NCBI RefSeq assembly: GCF_013358405.1
Contig: NZ_CP054836.1
Span: forward strand, 744,001 to 808,000
Source of the DNA: Oricola thermophila
GTDB lineage: Bacteria; Pseudomonadota; Alphaproteobacteria; Rhizobiales; Rhizobiaceae
Reading direction: 5' to 3'
DNA length: 64,000 nt
Position numbers and translations under genes: made by a program. Positions 17,363 to 26,303 of this stretch are shown here, piece by piece. Every line of letters begins with the position of its first letter. Within the stretch, counting starts at the first letter, position 1. Under the pieces are notes generated by a model. The model worked only from the letters and a program-made list of their open reading frames with translations, had not been told where the DNA came from and did no database searches.

Positions 17363-18403
17363 TTATTCGCTGTTCTTGGCGACCAATTCCCTGGCCTTGG
17401 CCATGATGCCGGCGCCGTCCAAACCCTTGGCGTTGACTTCGTCAACCCAGCGCTGGCGCACAGGCTCGAGAGCGTCGATGAATACCTGGGTTTCGGCTTC
17501 AGTCAGCATGACATGTGACTTGCCGGCATCGGTGGCCATCTTGATACCGAAATCGTCATTGGCGCGCCACATGTCGGCAACCTTGCCCCACCAGTCACGC
17601 GAGGAAGCGTCGCGGAAGGCTTTCTTGATGTCGTCCGGCAGGCTGTCCCAGCGTTCCTTGTTCATCGAAACCTGAAAGGTGGTGTTGCCAAGGCGGGTCT
17701 CATCATGTCCCTCGACGAAATAGTCGATTTGCTCATACGCCTTGATGACCGGAATGATCTCCCAGGGAAGGAGCGTCGCGTCGATCACGCCTTTCGACAG
17801 CGCGGAGGGAACTTCCGGGACCGGCATCGCGAGCGGCGAAGCGCCCAGCGCCTCGATCACCCAGCCGCCCGTGCGGCTCGGGATACGGATTTTCATGCCC
17901 GCAAGATCGGACGGAGAGCGGACTTCCTTGTCCACGGACATGATTGCCTGTCCGGCATGAACATGCAGCCACATCACCTCAAGGCCCTTGTAGTCGTCCT
18001 TAAGGTCACTCTCGAACATGTCGTACATGGCGAGGTTCGTTGCCCGAATGTCGTTCACATAGACACCCGGCAGTTCGAAAACCTCCGTGCGGGGGAATTG
18101 CCCCGGCGTGTAGCTGTTGACGGTCCAGATCAGGTCGACAACACCGTCGCGCGCCTGCTGGACGAGTTCCGGCGGCGTGCCGCCGAGCGTCATGGCCGGG
18201 AACATCTCGATCTTCACGCGACCGCCCGAATTCTCCTCGACCTGTTTCGCCCAAGGCTCAAGCATGTCCTTCTGAGCCGGCGAAGTGGCGGGAAGGAAGT
18301 GATGGAGCTTGAACGTGAATTCCTGGGCAGAGGCCCAGCCCGTTCCCGCCACGGCGATGGCGGCGCCAAGCACTGCGGCTCCCGCGAGTTTTGCAAGTTT
18401 CAT
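17363..18403 (-). CDS. dctP: TRAP transporter periplasmic solute receptor, DctP type
   Basis: 346 residues from ATG 18403, with a signal peptide that ends GTGWASAQ. The mature protein starts EFTFKLHHFLPATSPAQKD, typical of DctP receptors, and keeps the substrate-carboxylate arginine region KIRIPSR. The start is preceded by AGGAGGAG; the alternative upstream start MSEEELSV would bury this site in coding sequence. DctP receptors bind carboxylates, and the cotranscribed ThDP enzyme suggests a 2-oxo acid or precursor. First gene of the 18403-13756 operon. Confidence 0.87.
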   Translation of the reverse strand: MKLAKLAGAAVLGAAIAVAGTGWASAQEFTFKLHHFLPATSPAQKDMLEPWAKQVEENSGGRVKIEMFPAMTLGGTPPELVQQARDGVVDLIWTVNSYTPGQFPRTEVFELPGVYVNDIRATNLAMYDMFESDLKDDYKGLEVMWLHVHAGQAIMSVDKEVRSPSDLAGMKIRIPSRTGGWVIEALGASPLAMPVPEVPSALSKGVIDATLLPWEIIPVIKAYEQIDYFVEGHDETRLGNTTFQVSMNKERWDSLPDDIKKAFRDASSRDWWGKVADMWRANDDFGIKMATDAGKSHVMLTEAETQVFIDALEPVRQRWVDEVNAKGLDGAGIMAKARELVAKNSE

Positions 18404-18811
18404 GACTGATAACTCCTCCTCAGACATCCGTATCTGACCAGAACCGGCTGGATCGTCCAATCGCTTCGGCGTCCGGCAAAGTTGGTCCCGCAGGTGCGGA
18501 TCCCCTCCACCAGCTGTTATGTCGCCCCCCCCTCTTAGTCGCTCCTGCCGTTCAATCCCATTAATAAGCACCGTCGGATTTGTCATGCAAACCCTCAGCC
18601 CCTTGGTTCTATCTCAAGATCGTATGCAAAAACTTGGGAAAAAAGTGCAAAAAAAAGGCATAATGTTTCGAACCGGCGAAATCCGGTTTCGATCATCGCG
18701 TTCCTCGGATGAAAGCGCTTGCCCATGGGAGCCGGGTGGACCTATTGAGACGCTGCAGCGATTTCGCAATGCCAACGTCAACGCTACGATCGAAGCAGGA
18801 AATCTCCCCAT
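18404..18811. promoter_or_regulatory. Divergent intergenic region between the TRAP operon and purU
   Basis: About 400 bases without a convincing gene. It holds an AT-rich patch with A-tracts (around 18630-18665), a run of nine C's near 18530 and an inverted repeat with arms AACCGG (18671-18676) and CCGGTT (18683-18688) separated by six bases. Promoters for both divergent units must lie here; the inverted repeat is a candidate operator. A minus-strand open frame at 18614-18826 has no credible features. Confidence 0.45.
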
Positions 18812-19669
18812 ATGTCCGAAAATCAATTTGTCCTGACCCTCACTTGCGAGGACAGGCCCGGCATTGTCGCCGCAGTTTCAACTGAACTTGCCGCGGCTGG
18901 TGCGAACATTGCCGAGTCCAACCAGTTCTGGGACCGCCAGACGAACCGCTTCTTCCTGCGTATCGCGTTCACGACACCACAAGGCGTGGACCAAACGGAT
19001 GTCGAAAGGGCACTCAAACCCGCAATCGATCGATTTTCCATGAAGGCGAGCATCGGGGACCTCGCGCGACGTCCGAAGATCATCATCATGGTCTCGAAAT
19101 TCGACCATGCGATGCTGCATCTGCTGTACCAGATACGCGTGGGTTGGCTGAATGCGGAAGTTGTCGCCATCGTTTCCAATCACGAGGATTCGCGCCGGAC
19201 TGCGGAACTGGAGGGGATTCCCTATCATCATTGGAAGGTCACAAAGGACAACAAGGCGGAGCAGGAAGCCAAGCTGCTGGCGCTGGTGAAGGACACGGGG
19301 GCGGAACTCGTCGTCCTGGCGCGCTACATGCAGGTTCTCTCGGACCACCTGTCGAACCGGCTGTTCGGGATGGTGATCAACATCCACCATTCCTTCCTGC
19401 CAAGCTTCAAGGGAGCCAAACCGTACCACCAGGCATTCGAGCGCGGCGTCAAGCTGATCGGCGCCACCGCCCATTACGTGACGCCGGATCTCGATGAGGG
19501 ACCGATCATCGAACAGGAAACCGAACGTGTCAGCCATGCAATGACGGCCGAGGATTTCGTGGCTGCTGGCCGCGACATAGAAAGCCGGGTGCTGGCCCGT
19601 GCCGTGAAGCTTCATCTGGAGCGACGGGTAATGCTCAACGGCCACAAGACCGTGGTGTTCGAGAAATAG
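18812..19669 (+). CDS. purU: Formyltetrahydrofolate deformylase
   Basis: 285 residues. The first 80 or so form an ACT-type regulatory domain (FVLTLTCEDRPGIVAAVS); the rest is a formyltransferase-fold domain with NIHHSFLPSFKGAKPYHQA and the acidic active-site stretch DLDEGPIIEQ. It hydrolyses 10-formyl-tetrahydrofolate to formate and tetrahydrofolate and so balances one-carbon pools. In rhizobia purU is often near genes for methylated amine or betaine breakdown; here betIBA is close by. It starts at ATG 18812 with a GGAAAT site. Confidence 0.92.
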   Translation: MSENQFVLTLTCEDRPGIVAAVSTELAAAGANIAESNQFWDRQTNRFFLRIAFTTPQGVDQTDVERALKPAIDRFSMKASIGDLARRPKIIIMVSKFDHAMLHLLYQIRVGWLNAEVVAIVSNHEDSRRTAELEGIPYHHWKVTKDNKAEQEAKLLALVKDTGAELVVLARYMQVLSDHLSNRLFGMVINIHHSFLPSFKGAKPYHQAFERGVKLIGATAHYVTPDLDEGPIIEQETERVSHAMTAEDFVAAGRDIESRVLARAVKLHLERRVMLNGHKTVVFEK

Positions 19670-20028
19670 CGCGGCAGACATGCGTCTTCGCGCACCGAAA
19701 TCGTGCCGCCGGTCGTGTCGCGCGGCACATTTCCGGTTGGCTCGAAGGGGTGCGAATTAACTCATTCTTATGACTTTTCGGGCCTATTTCCGGTCAGCAA
19801 TTAGTGCCTGAGGCATCCCGAGGATGCGCCGACATGATGTCGTCAACCGCTTTCGAGTGAAGCCTGCGGAGTCGGCGACGTGCAAGGATTTCACAAAATC
19901 GAGCGGTGCGGATGATCTTGCCGGACAAGTGGCCGGCGAGTGTTGAATCTGGCCTGCTCGGCAAGGGGCATCGGGTGTCTCAAGCGAGCAAGTGCCTCGC
20001 GACCAATACCGATGAGTGGAGATGCGCG
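19670..20028. other. Intergenic region before cheW
   Basis: About 360 bases between purU and cheW. Apart from the hairpin at 19703-19728 and an AT-rich stretch near 19750-19770 that could hold a promoter, I see no gene or conserved element. The cheW frame is open leftward to 19906, but no ribosome site supports a start there. Confidence 0.4.
19703..19728 (+). terminator. Hairpin after purU, possible terminator
   Basis: Inverted repeat with 7-base arms GTGCCGC and GCGGCAC and a 12-base loop, 34 bases after the purU stop. Only a short T-containing stretch (ATTTCC) follows, so termination is plausible but weakly supported. Confidence 0.35.
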
Positions 20029-20520
20029 ATGCGTGAAGAAAGTACGAATTCCTCGGAGCCCACGCTGAAAATCATATCGTTCCGCCTGGCCGATCAGGTT
20101 TTCTGCCTCGACATCATGGCGGTGAAGGAGATCCGTGTTTGGGTCAAGGCGACCCCGTTGCCACATTCACCGGACTATGTGCTGGGCTTCATCAATCTGC
20201 GCGGCCGGGTGATCCCGGTTGTCGACATGGCGCGTCGACTCGGCTTGCCGGCCATTGAGCCGACCGAGCAGAGCGCCATCATCGTGATCGACGAGGGAGA
20301 TCGTGGCGTCGGCATCCTGGTGGAAAGCGTATCAGACATGGTCAGCGTCCGGCCGGAAGACATGCAGCCGGTTCCCGACGTCATGAGTGACGAGGAAAAG
20401 GCGCTGACCAAGGGCATCGTTCCGGTGGGGGACGACATGATCTGCTTCCTCGACCTGAAGGGCCTGTTCGATCAGGTCGGGAGCGTGGAGACTGGCGACG
20501 CGGCCGTGGAAGCCGCCTGA
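20029..20520 (+). CDS. cheW: CheW-like chemotaxis coupling protein
   Basis: 163 residues comprising essentially one CheW domain. It has CLDIMAVKEIRVW, then SPDYVLGFINLRGRVIPVVD (residues near 45-65), the most conserved CheW stretch. CheW bridges methyl-accepting receptors to the CheA kinase. I start at ATG 20029 because GGAG stands nine bases before it. No other chemotaxis gene occurs in this window, so it is an orphan coupling protein and may work with receptors and CheA encoded elsewhere. Confidence 0.87.
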   Translation: MREESTNSSEPTLKIISFRLADQVFCLDIMAVKEIRVWVKATPLPHSPDYVLGFINLRGRVIPVVDMARRLGLPAIEPTEQSAIIVIDEGDRGVGILVESVSDMVSVRPEDMQPVPDVMSDEEKALTKGIVPVGDDMICFLDLKGLFDQVGSVETGDAAVEAA

Positions 20521-20551
20521 GAACGACAGGCGGCGCCGGCCGTGGATGGCG

Positions 20552-22213
20552 CTAGCGGTCGGACGTCTTCCAGCGCGGATTGATCCAGGGTTCGGCGTTT
20601 TCGCGAGGCAGTGGTGGGCGGCCCAGAATGTGATCCGCCGCCTTTTCGCCGACAAGAATCGATGGCCCGTTCAGGTTGCCGTTGGTGATGCGCGGGAAGA
20701 TTGACGAGTCCGCGACGCGCAGCCGCTCGACGCCGATAACCCGGCATTCCGGATCGACGACCGCCATCAGATCGTCGGGTCGACCCATGCGCGCTGTCCC
20801 GCAGGGGTGATAGGCGCTTTCCACGTGTTCGCGAATGAAGTCGTTCAGCTCGTCATCCGACTGGACCGATTCTCCCGGCTGGATTTCCTTGCCGCGATAG
20901 GGGGCAAACGCTTCCTGCCCGAATATCTCTCGGGTGAGCCGGATGCAGTGGCGGAAATCGGCCCAGTCCTGTTCATGGCTCATGTAGTTGAAGAGTATCT
21001 TCGGCGCCTCGCGCGGGTCGGCTGAGCGTAGCGTGACGCTGCCTCGCGAGGGAGAACGCATCGGTCCGACATGGGCCTGGAAGCCATGTCCCTCTGCGGC
21101 GGCCTGGCCGTCATAGCGCACCGCGATCGGCAGAAAGTGATACTGTATATCGGGATACTCCACGCCCGGCTTCGAGCGCAGGAAGGCAGCACTTTCGAAC
21201 TGGTTCGAGGCGCCGATTCCGCTCTTCGTCACGAGCCATTTCAGGCCTACGAAGGCTTTTCCGAGCAGGTTCCAGTACTTGTAGAGCGTGATCGGCTGGG
21301 TGCATGCCTGCTGTATGTAGAGTTCGAGGTGATCCTGCAGATTCTGGCCGACGCCGGGACGGTTGGCGACAATGTCGATGCCGTGTTCCGAAAGGTGGGC
21401 GGCGGGCCCGATGCCCGACAGCATGAGTATCTTCGGCGTGTTGATCGAGGAGGCGGCGAGGATGACCTCGCGGCGTGCGGTCAGGGTCTCCACCTGGCCG
21501 CCACGCTCGATCTCGACGCCCACGGCGCGGTTGTTCTCGATGACGACGCGGCGGGCGAAGCCGCGCACCAGGGTGCAGTTGTTCCGCTTCAGGGCAGGTT
21601 TCAGATAGGCATTGGCCGTGGACCAACGGCGGCCTTGCCAGACCGTTTGCTCCATCGGGCCGAAGCCTTCCTGCTTCTCGCCGTTGTAGTCGGACGTAAG
21701 TTCGAATCCGGCTTGCCTGCCGGCCTCGACGAAAGCCGCGTGAAGCGGGTTGTCGCGCTTGCCGCGCGTGACGTGCAACGGTCCGGACCTGCCGCGCCAG
21801 GCGGGATCGCCGCCATGTCCGCAGTCATGCCAGTTTTCCAGCCGCTTGAAGTAGGGAAGTACGTCGGCATATGCCCAGCCCGTGGCGCCGCTTTCCGCCC
21901 AGTGATCGTAATCCCGGGCATGGCCGCGCACATAGACCATTCCGTTGATCGAAGAGGAACCGCCGATGACACGACCGCGCGGCGTCACCAGCCTGCGGCC
22001 GCCGAGATGCGGTTCCGGCTCGGTCTGGTAGCCCCAGTCGTACCGCTTCATGTTCATGGGGTAGGAGAGGGCCCCCGGCATCTGGATGAATGGGCCCGCA
22101 TCCGAGCCACCTGCCTCGATCACGATCACCGAATGCTTGCCGTCCTCCGAAAGGCGGTAGGCCATGGCCGAACCCGCCGATCCCGAACCGATGATGATGA
22201 AATCCGCTTCCAT
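20552..22213 (-). CDS. betA: Choline dehydrogenase
   Basis: 553-residue GMC-family flavoprotein. FAD-binding [13 protein letters not shown] follows the N-terminal strand (residues 9-21), GMC signature [19 protein letters not shown] lies near 80-98, and the C-terminal [10 protein letters not shown] holds the catalytic histidine region. It oxidises choline to betaine aldehyde at the membrane side. Start ATG 22213 lies 11 bases after betB; the open frame continues upstream into betB but is not used. Third gene of betIBA. Confidence 0.92.
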   Translation of the reverse strand: MEADFIIIGSGSAGSAMAYRLSEDGKHSVIVIEAGGSDAGPFIQMPGALSYPMNMKRYDWGYQTEPEPHLGGRRLVTPRGRVIGGSSSINGMVYVRGHARDYDHWAESGATGWAYADVLPYFKRLENWHDCGHGGDPAWRGRSGPLHVTRGKRDNPLHAAFVEAGRQAGFELTSDYNGEKQEGFGPMEQTVWQGRRWSTANAYLKPALKRNNCTLVRGFARRVVIENNRAVGVEIERGGQVETLTARREVILAASSINTPKILMLSGIGPAAHLSEHGIDIVANRPGVGQNLQDHLELYIQQACTQPITLYKYWNLLGKAFVGLKWLVTKSGIGASNQFESAAFLRSKPGVEYPDIQYHFLPIAVRYDGQAAAEGHGFQAHVGPMRSPSRGSVTLRSADPREAPKILFNYMSHEQDWADFRHCIRLTREIFGQEAFAPYRGKEIQPGESVQSDDELNDFIREHVESAYHPCGTARMGRPDDLMAVVDPECRVIGVERLRVADSSIFPRITNGNLNGPSILVGEKAADHILGRPPLPRENAEPWINPRWKTSDR

Positions 22214-22224
22214 GTCCTGCTTGC

Positions 22225-23688
22225 TCAATATGGGCTTTCGACCGGGCCGAGGCCGACGTAGACGCTCTTGATCTGGCTGTAATTCTCGATGGCTGCGGCC
22301 GCGTTTTCGCGTCCGAAACCGGACGCCTTGGCTCCGCCGAAGGGCATTCCGGCGGGTGTGAGGTTGTAAGAATTGATCCAGCACGTCCCGGCCTGGAGTC
22401 TTGCGATCGTGCGGTGGGCCCGCGCCAGGTCGGACGTGAATACGCCCGCGGCGAGGCCGAACTGCGTCGCGTTCGCGCGCGTGATCACCTCGTCTTCATC
22501 ATCGAAATCGAGAACCGACATGACCGGCCCGAATATCTCCTCCCTGGCTATGGTCATGTCATCCCGGACATTCGTGAATACCGTCGGTTCGATGAAGAAG
22601 CCGTTCTCGAAACCCTGGATCGCCGGGATGCCGCCCCCGATCTCGAGTTTCGCGCCCTCCTTTCGGCCGGTTTCGATGTAGCCGAGGACCTTTTCGCGCT
22701 GCGCGGCCGAGACCAGGGGGCCCATCTGGACGGTTTCGTCCATCGGGTCGCCGATGACGATCGCCCGGGTTCGCACGACGAGGCGTTCGACGAACCGTTC
22801 GCGAATCGAGCGGTGGACAAATACGCGGGTGCCGTTCGAGCAGATCTGGCCCGTCGAGTAGAAGTTGCCGAGCATCGCGCCACCAATGGCGTTCTCGATG
22901 TCGGCATCCTCGAACACGATCAAGGGGGACTTACCGCCGAGTTCCAGTGTGACATGGCGGAGGCCGTCGGCCGCGGCCGCGTAGACCTTGCGCCCGGTCG
23001 GCACGGATCCGGTCAGTGAGACCTTGGCGATGCGCGGGTCGGCGGTCAGCGCGGCACCGACATCGCCATGACCCTGTATGACATTGAAAAGTCCGGCAGG
23101 TGCGCCGGCCTCGACCAGGATTTCCGCCAGCTTCAGCGCTGACAGCGGCGTCACCTCGGATGGCTTGAAGATCATCGCGTTGCCGCAGGCGAGTGCCGGC
23201 GCGGCCTTCCAGCAGGCGATCTGGATGGGATAATTCCAGGCGCCGATACCGAGGCAGACGCCGAGCGGCTCCCGGCGGGTGTAGGCGAAATCCCCGCCAA
23301 GCTCGACGGTCTCGCCTCCCATCGCGGGCACGATGCCGCCGAAGTATTCCAGCGCGTCGGCACCCGACATGGCGTCGGCCACCAGGGTCTCCTGAAGCGG
23401 CTTGCCGGTGTCGTGCGTCTCCAGCTCGGAAAGTTCGCGATTGCGGGTGCGAATGATGTCGGCAGCGCGGCGCAAGACGCGGCCGCGTTCCGTCGGGCTG
23501 AGTGCGGCCCATTTCGTCTGGGCATCCACGGCGCTTGCCAACGCCTGTTCGATGATGTCGGCGGTGGCGGCGTGAACCGTGGCGACGGTCTCTCCCGTCG
23601 CAGGGTAGATGACGTCTATCGGCTTGCCGTCGGTGTCCTCGACGGGGTGTCCGGCTATGAAATGGCTTGCGGCGGGTTCAACGCGCAT
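22225..23688 (-). CDS. betB: Betaine aldehyde dehydrogenase
   Basis: 487 residues, normal for BetB. It shows [13 protein letters not shown] (149-161), LTGSVPTG (225-232), general base Glu249 in LELGGKSP and catalytic Cys283 in [13 protein letters not shown]. It oxidises betaine aldehyde to the osmoprotectant glycine betaine with NAD(P). It follows betI by 29 bases and precedes betA by 11, so it is the middle gene of the betIBA operon. Confidence 0.92.
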   Translation of the reverse strand: MRVEPAASHFIAGHPVEDTDGKPIDVIYPATGETVATVHAATADIIEQALASAVDAQTKWAALSPTERGRVLRRAADIIRTRNRELSELETHDTGKPLQETLVADAMSGADALEYFGGIVPAMGGETVELGGDFAYTRREPLGVCLGIGAWNYPIQIACWKAAPALACGNAMIFKPSEVTPLSALKLAEILVEAGAPAGLFNVIQGHGDVGAALTADPRIAKVSLTGSVPTGRKVYAAAADGLRHVTLELGGKSPLIVFEDADIENAIGGAMLGNFYSTGQICSNGTRVFVHRSIRERFVERLVVRTRAIVIGDPMDETVQMGPLVSAAQREKVLGYIETGRKEGAKLEIGGGIPAIQGFENGFFIEPTVFTNVRDDMTIAREEIFGPVMSVLDFDDEDEVITRANATQFGLAAGVFTSDLARAHRTIARLQAGTCWINSYNLTPAGMPFGGAKASGFGRENAAAAIENYSQIKSVYVGLGPVESPY

Positions 23689-23717
23689 GATGTGGTCCGT
23701 GCGTTCGGAGTTGCGTT

Positions 23718-24317
23718 TCAGGCGGCCTTGCGTCGCCCTTCGCGGGCTAGCGCAAGGTCAAGGTAGTCGGTCACCATTGCGAGCGTCTGTTCGCGGCTCG
23801 GTGCAAGGTCTTGCAGCGCATGACGAAGATAGACGCCGTCGATCAATGCTCCCAGCGTGGACGCAATGTGCTCGGCGGCGTCGCGGTTCACCAATTCGAC
23901 GAGGCAGGCGACAAGATTCGTATGCAGTCGCTTCCGGTAGACGCGAAGCAGCCGTGCAGCGTCGTCGGAAGTCTGCGCCTGGACGTAGAATACCAGCCAG
24001 GCGGCAATCACATCGGGATCGAACTGGTCGTCCGCAAAGCTTGCCTCGATAATGGCATCAAGACGCTCCCGTGGCGTATGCGCTCCGGCTAGCCGGGCGC
24101 GCACACCGTCGCCGAAAAGCGTCAGGATCTGGCGCATTGCGGCCAGGAATATGCGGTCCTTGGAGCCGAAATAGTGGTGCGCAAGCGCCGAGGACATGCC
24201 CGCCCGGCGGGCGATCTGGCTTACCGTGACATCAAGCGAGCCGACACGCCCGATCTCTCGGATGGTGGCATCGATCAGGGCGCTACGGCGAATGGGTTCC
24301 ATGCCGTATTTGGGCAT
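23718..24317 (-). CDS. betI: Choline-sensing TetR-family repressor BetI
   Basis: 199 residues from ATG 24317, giving the standard BetI start [19 protein letters not shown]. The frame is open to 24386 but that extension overlaps the operator. The N-terminal helix-turn-helix reads [20 protein letters not shown]; the remainder is the choline-binding/dimerisation domain. BetI represses the bet genes until choline is present. It heads the betIBA operon and diverges from choX. Confidence 0.92.
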   Translation of the reverse strand: MPKYGMEPIRRSALIDATIREIGRVGSLDVTVSQIARRAGMSSALAHHYFGSKDRIFLAAMRQILTLFGDGVRARLAGAHTPRERLDAIIEASFADDQFDPDVIAAWLVFYVQAQTSDDAARLLRVYRKRLHTNLVACLVELVNRDAAEHIASTLGALIDGVYLRHALQDLAPSREQTLAMVTDYLDLALAREGRRKAA

Positions 24318-24366
24318 CGGGGCACCGAATTTTGCTTCGAGTGTTGCAATTCCGAAAATATGGTTT

Positions 24367-24386
24367 TTTATTGACTCGTCAATCAA
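24367..24386. promoter_or_regulatory. Probable BetI operator between betI and choX
   Basis: Palindrome with arms ATTGAC and GTCAAT around TC, extendable to 9-base arms with one mismatch (TTTATTGAC / GTCAATCAA). It strongly resembles known BetI sites, which are ATTGAAC-type palindromes. On the minus strand TTGACG inside it can be a -35 element with TATTTT 16 bases further as -10, so BetI would block the betI promoter. Its position 42 bases before choX suggests that choline uptake is under the same control. Confidence 0.65.
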
Positions 24387-24427
24387 GAAAAATCCGCGAC
24401 AGCCGGATACCCGAACAGGAGCGACTA

Positions 24428-25360
24428 ATGACTTTCTTCAAGTCCACCCTGACCGCGCTTGCCGCATTCGCCGCGAGCACGAACCTTGCCTTCGCACAGT
24501 GCGAGAAGGTCACTTTCTCCGATGTCGGTTGGACCGATATCACGGCCACGACCGCGGCCACGAAAACCGTTCTGGAAGCGCTTGGCTACGAAGTGGATGT
24601 CAAGGTTCTTTCGGTGCCGGTCACCTATGCATCCCTGAAGTCCGGTGATGTCGACGTGTTTCTTGGCAACTGGATGCCGACAATGGAGGCCGATATCGCG
24701 CCTTATCGGGAGGACGGTAGCGTCGAGACCATAAGGGCCAACCTGAAAGGGGCGAAATACACCCTTGCCGTCAATGATGCGGGGGCCGCGCTTGGCATTG
24801 CCGATTTCGCCGACATCGCAGCCCACAAGGAGCCGCTGAACGGGAAGATATACGGGATCGAGCCGGGCAACGACGGCAACCGCCTCATCATAGATATGAT
24901 CTCGACAAACGCCTTTGGTCTCGAGGATTTCGAGATCGTGGAAAGTTCTGAGCAGGGGATGCTCGCCCAGGTGGAGCGCGCGACCAAACGCGGCGATCCG
25001 ATCGTGTTCCTCGGCTGGGAGCCGCATCCGATGAATGCCAATTTCGATCTTACCTACCTGACCGGCGGTGACGATTTCTTCGGTCCGAACCTCGGTGGTG
25101 CCACGATCTATACGAATACCCGCAAGGGATATTCGGAAGAGTGTCCGAACGTAGGCGCGCTGCTTGCCAACCTGGAATTCACGCTCGCCATGGAAAACGA
25201 GATCATGGGCGCGATCCTGAACGATGGCGAAGATCCGGATGATGCGGCTGCGGCTTGGCTCAAGACCAATCCGGATGTGCTTGATGGCTGGCTCGATGGC
25301 GTGACGGCACTCGATGGCGGCGACGCGATGGCCGCGGTCAAGACCGAGCTTGGCCTTTGA
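24428..25360 (+). CDS. choX: Choline ABC transporter periplasmic binding protein
   Basis: 310 residues with a signal peptide ending NLAFAQ. The mature protein begins CEKVTFSDVGWTDITATTAA and includes DVFLGNWMPTM and GWEPHPMN, the conserved tryptophan-rich elements that form the aromatic cage of ChoX/ProX-type receptors for quaternary ammonium compounds. The start ATG 24428 follows a GGAGCG ribosome site. It is divergent from betI and precedes choW and choV. A cysteine at the start of the mature part and one near CPNVGA may form the family disulfide. Confidence 0.92.
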   Translation: MTFFKSTLTALAAFAASTNLAFAQCEKVTFSDVGWTDITATTAATKTVLEALGYEVDVKVLSVPVTYASLKSGDVDVFLGNWMPTMEADIAPYREDGSVETIRANLKGAKYTLAVNDAGAALGIADFADIAAHKEPLNGKIYGIEPGNDGNRLIIDMISTNAFGLEDFEIVESSEQGMLAQVERATKRGDPIVFLGWEPHPMNANFDLTYLTGGDDFFGPNLGGATIYTNTRKGYSEECPNVGALLANLEFTLAMENEIMGAILNDGEDPDDAAAAWLKTNPDVLDGWLDGVTALDGGDAMAAVKTELGL

Positions 25361-25370
25361 CGGCGATCGA

Positions 25371-25397
25371 AGGCCCCGGATTCCAACCCCGGGGCTT
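25371..25397 (+). terminator. Intercistronic hairpin between choX and choW
   Basis: Stem GCCCCGG (25373-25379) pairs with CCGGGGC (25389-25395), loop of nine bases, flanked by A and T residues that lengthen the pairing imperfectly. TTAATTT follows. This could be a partial terminator or mRNA-protecting hairpin that gives more receptor than permease, like the one at 8357-8382. Confidence 0.55.
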
Positions 25398-25463
25398 AAT
25401 TTCCCGGAGCGAACAACCGCCTGATCGCAAGGTCATCGTCCAAGGGCCGGAGGGAGAGGACCC

Positions 25464-26303
25464 ATGGAATGGCTGACTGAGGTCAAGATACCTGTCGGCA
25501 AAATAGCGAAATCCGCATTTGACTGGATGCAGGACCATGGCGGCTGGTTCTTCGACGGTCTATCTGCAGCGATGGAGGCGTTGATCGAGGCGCTTCTGTG
25601 GATCCTGCAAACCCCACCGCCTCTGGTCGTCGTCCTGATCATTGTCGCAATTGCTTACCTCATTCAGCGCAACTGGAAGACGGCACTTTTCGTCCTGCTC
25701 GGCTTCCTGTTCATCCTGAACCAGGGGTACTGGGAGGAGACGACCGAGAGCCTCACGCTGGTGCTGTCGGCCTGCGTCGTGTGCATGGCGGTCGGCGTTC
25801 CGATCGGTATTGCCGCCGCGCACCGTCCGCGATTGTACCAGTTCATGCGCCCGGTTCTTGATCTGATGCAGACGCTGCCCACCTTCGTCTATCTCATACC
25901 GGCTATCGTGTTTTTCGGTATCGGCATGGTACCCGGGCTGATCGCAACCGTGATCTTCGTGCTGCCGGCGCCCATACGGCTTACCTATCTTGGCGTTTCC
26001 ACGACTCCTGATGCATTGCTGGAGGCCGCCGACGCCTTCGGTTCCACGCCGACGCAAAAGCTTTGGAAGGTGGAATTGCCCTATGCCTTGCCCCAGATCA
26101 TGGCCGGCCTGAACCAGACGATCATGCTGTCCCTGTCGATGGTCGTGATCGCCGCGCTGGTCGGCGCGGACGGTCTTGGCGTGCCGGTGGTCCGGGCGCT
26201 CAATTCCGTCAATACGGCATTGGGCTTCGAGAGCGGTTTCATCATAGTGGTCGTGGCGATCATTCTCGACCGGATGCTGCATTTCGGAAAGGACCGGACA
26301 TGA
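25464..26303 (+). CDS. choW: Choline ABC transporter permease
   Basis: 279 residues. An amphipathic N-terminal stretch is followed by about six membrane helices. The permease signature region reads EAADAFGSTPTQKLWKVELP (about 192-211), the EAA loop that contacts the ATPase. It belongs to the ProW/OpuAB group and pairs with ChoV. The start follows GGAGGGAGAGG. The stop overlaps the choV start as ATGA. Confidence 0.92.
   Translation: MEWLTEVKIPVGKIAKSAFDWMQDHGGWFFDGLSAAMEALIEALLWILQTPPPLVVVLIIVAIAYLIQRNWKTALFVLLGFLFILNQGYWEETTESLTLVLSACVVCMAVGVPIGIAAAHRPRLYQFMRPVLDLMQTLPTFVYLIPAIVFFGIGMVPGLIATVIFVLPAPIRLTYLGVSTTPDALLEAADAFGSTPTQKLWKVELPYALPQIMAGLNQTIMLSLSMVVIAALVGADGLGVPVVRALNSVNTALGFESGFIIVVVAIILDRMLHFGKDRT

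Noticed and set aside
18614..18826. 70-codon minus-strand frame between dctP and purU
   Set aside because: It lies in an AT-rich promoter-like region, overlaps the purU start and has no ribosome site or family resemblance.
21071..22261. 396-codon frame on the plus strand opposite betA
   Set aside because: Composition and content are those of antisense to a GC-rich gene; betA is well supported.
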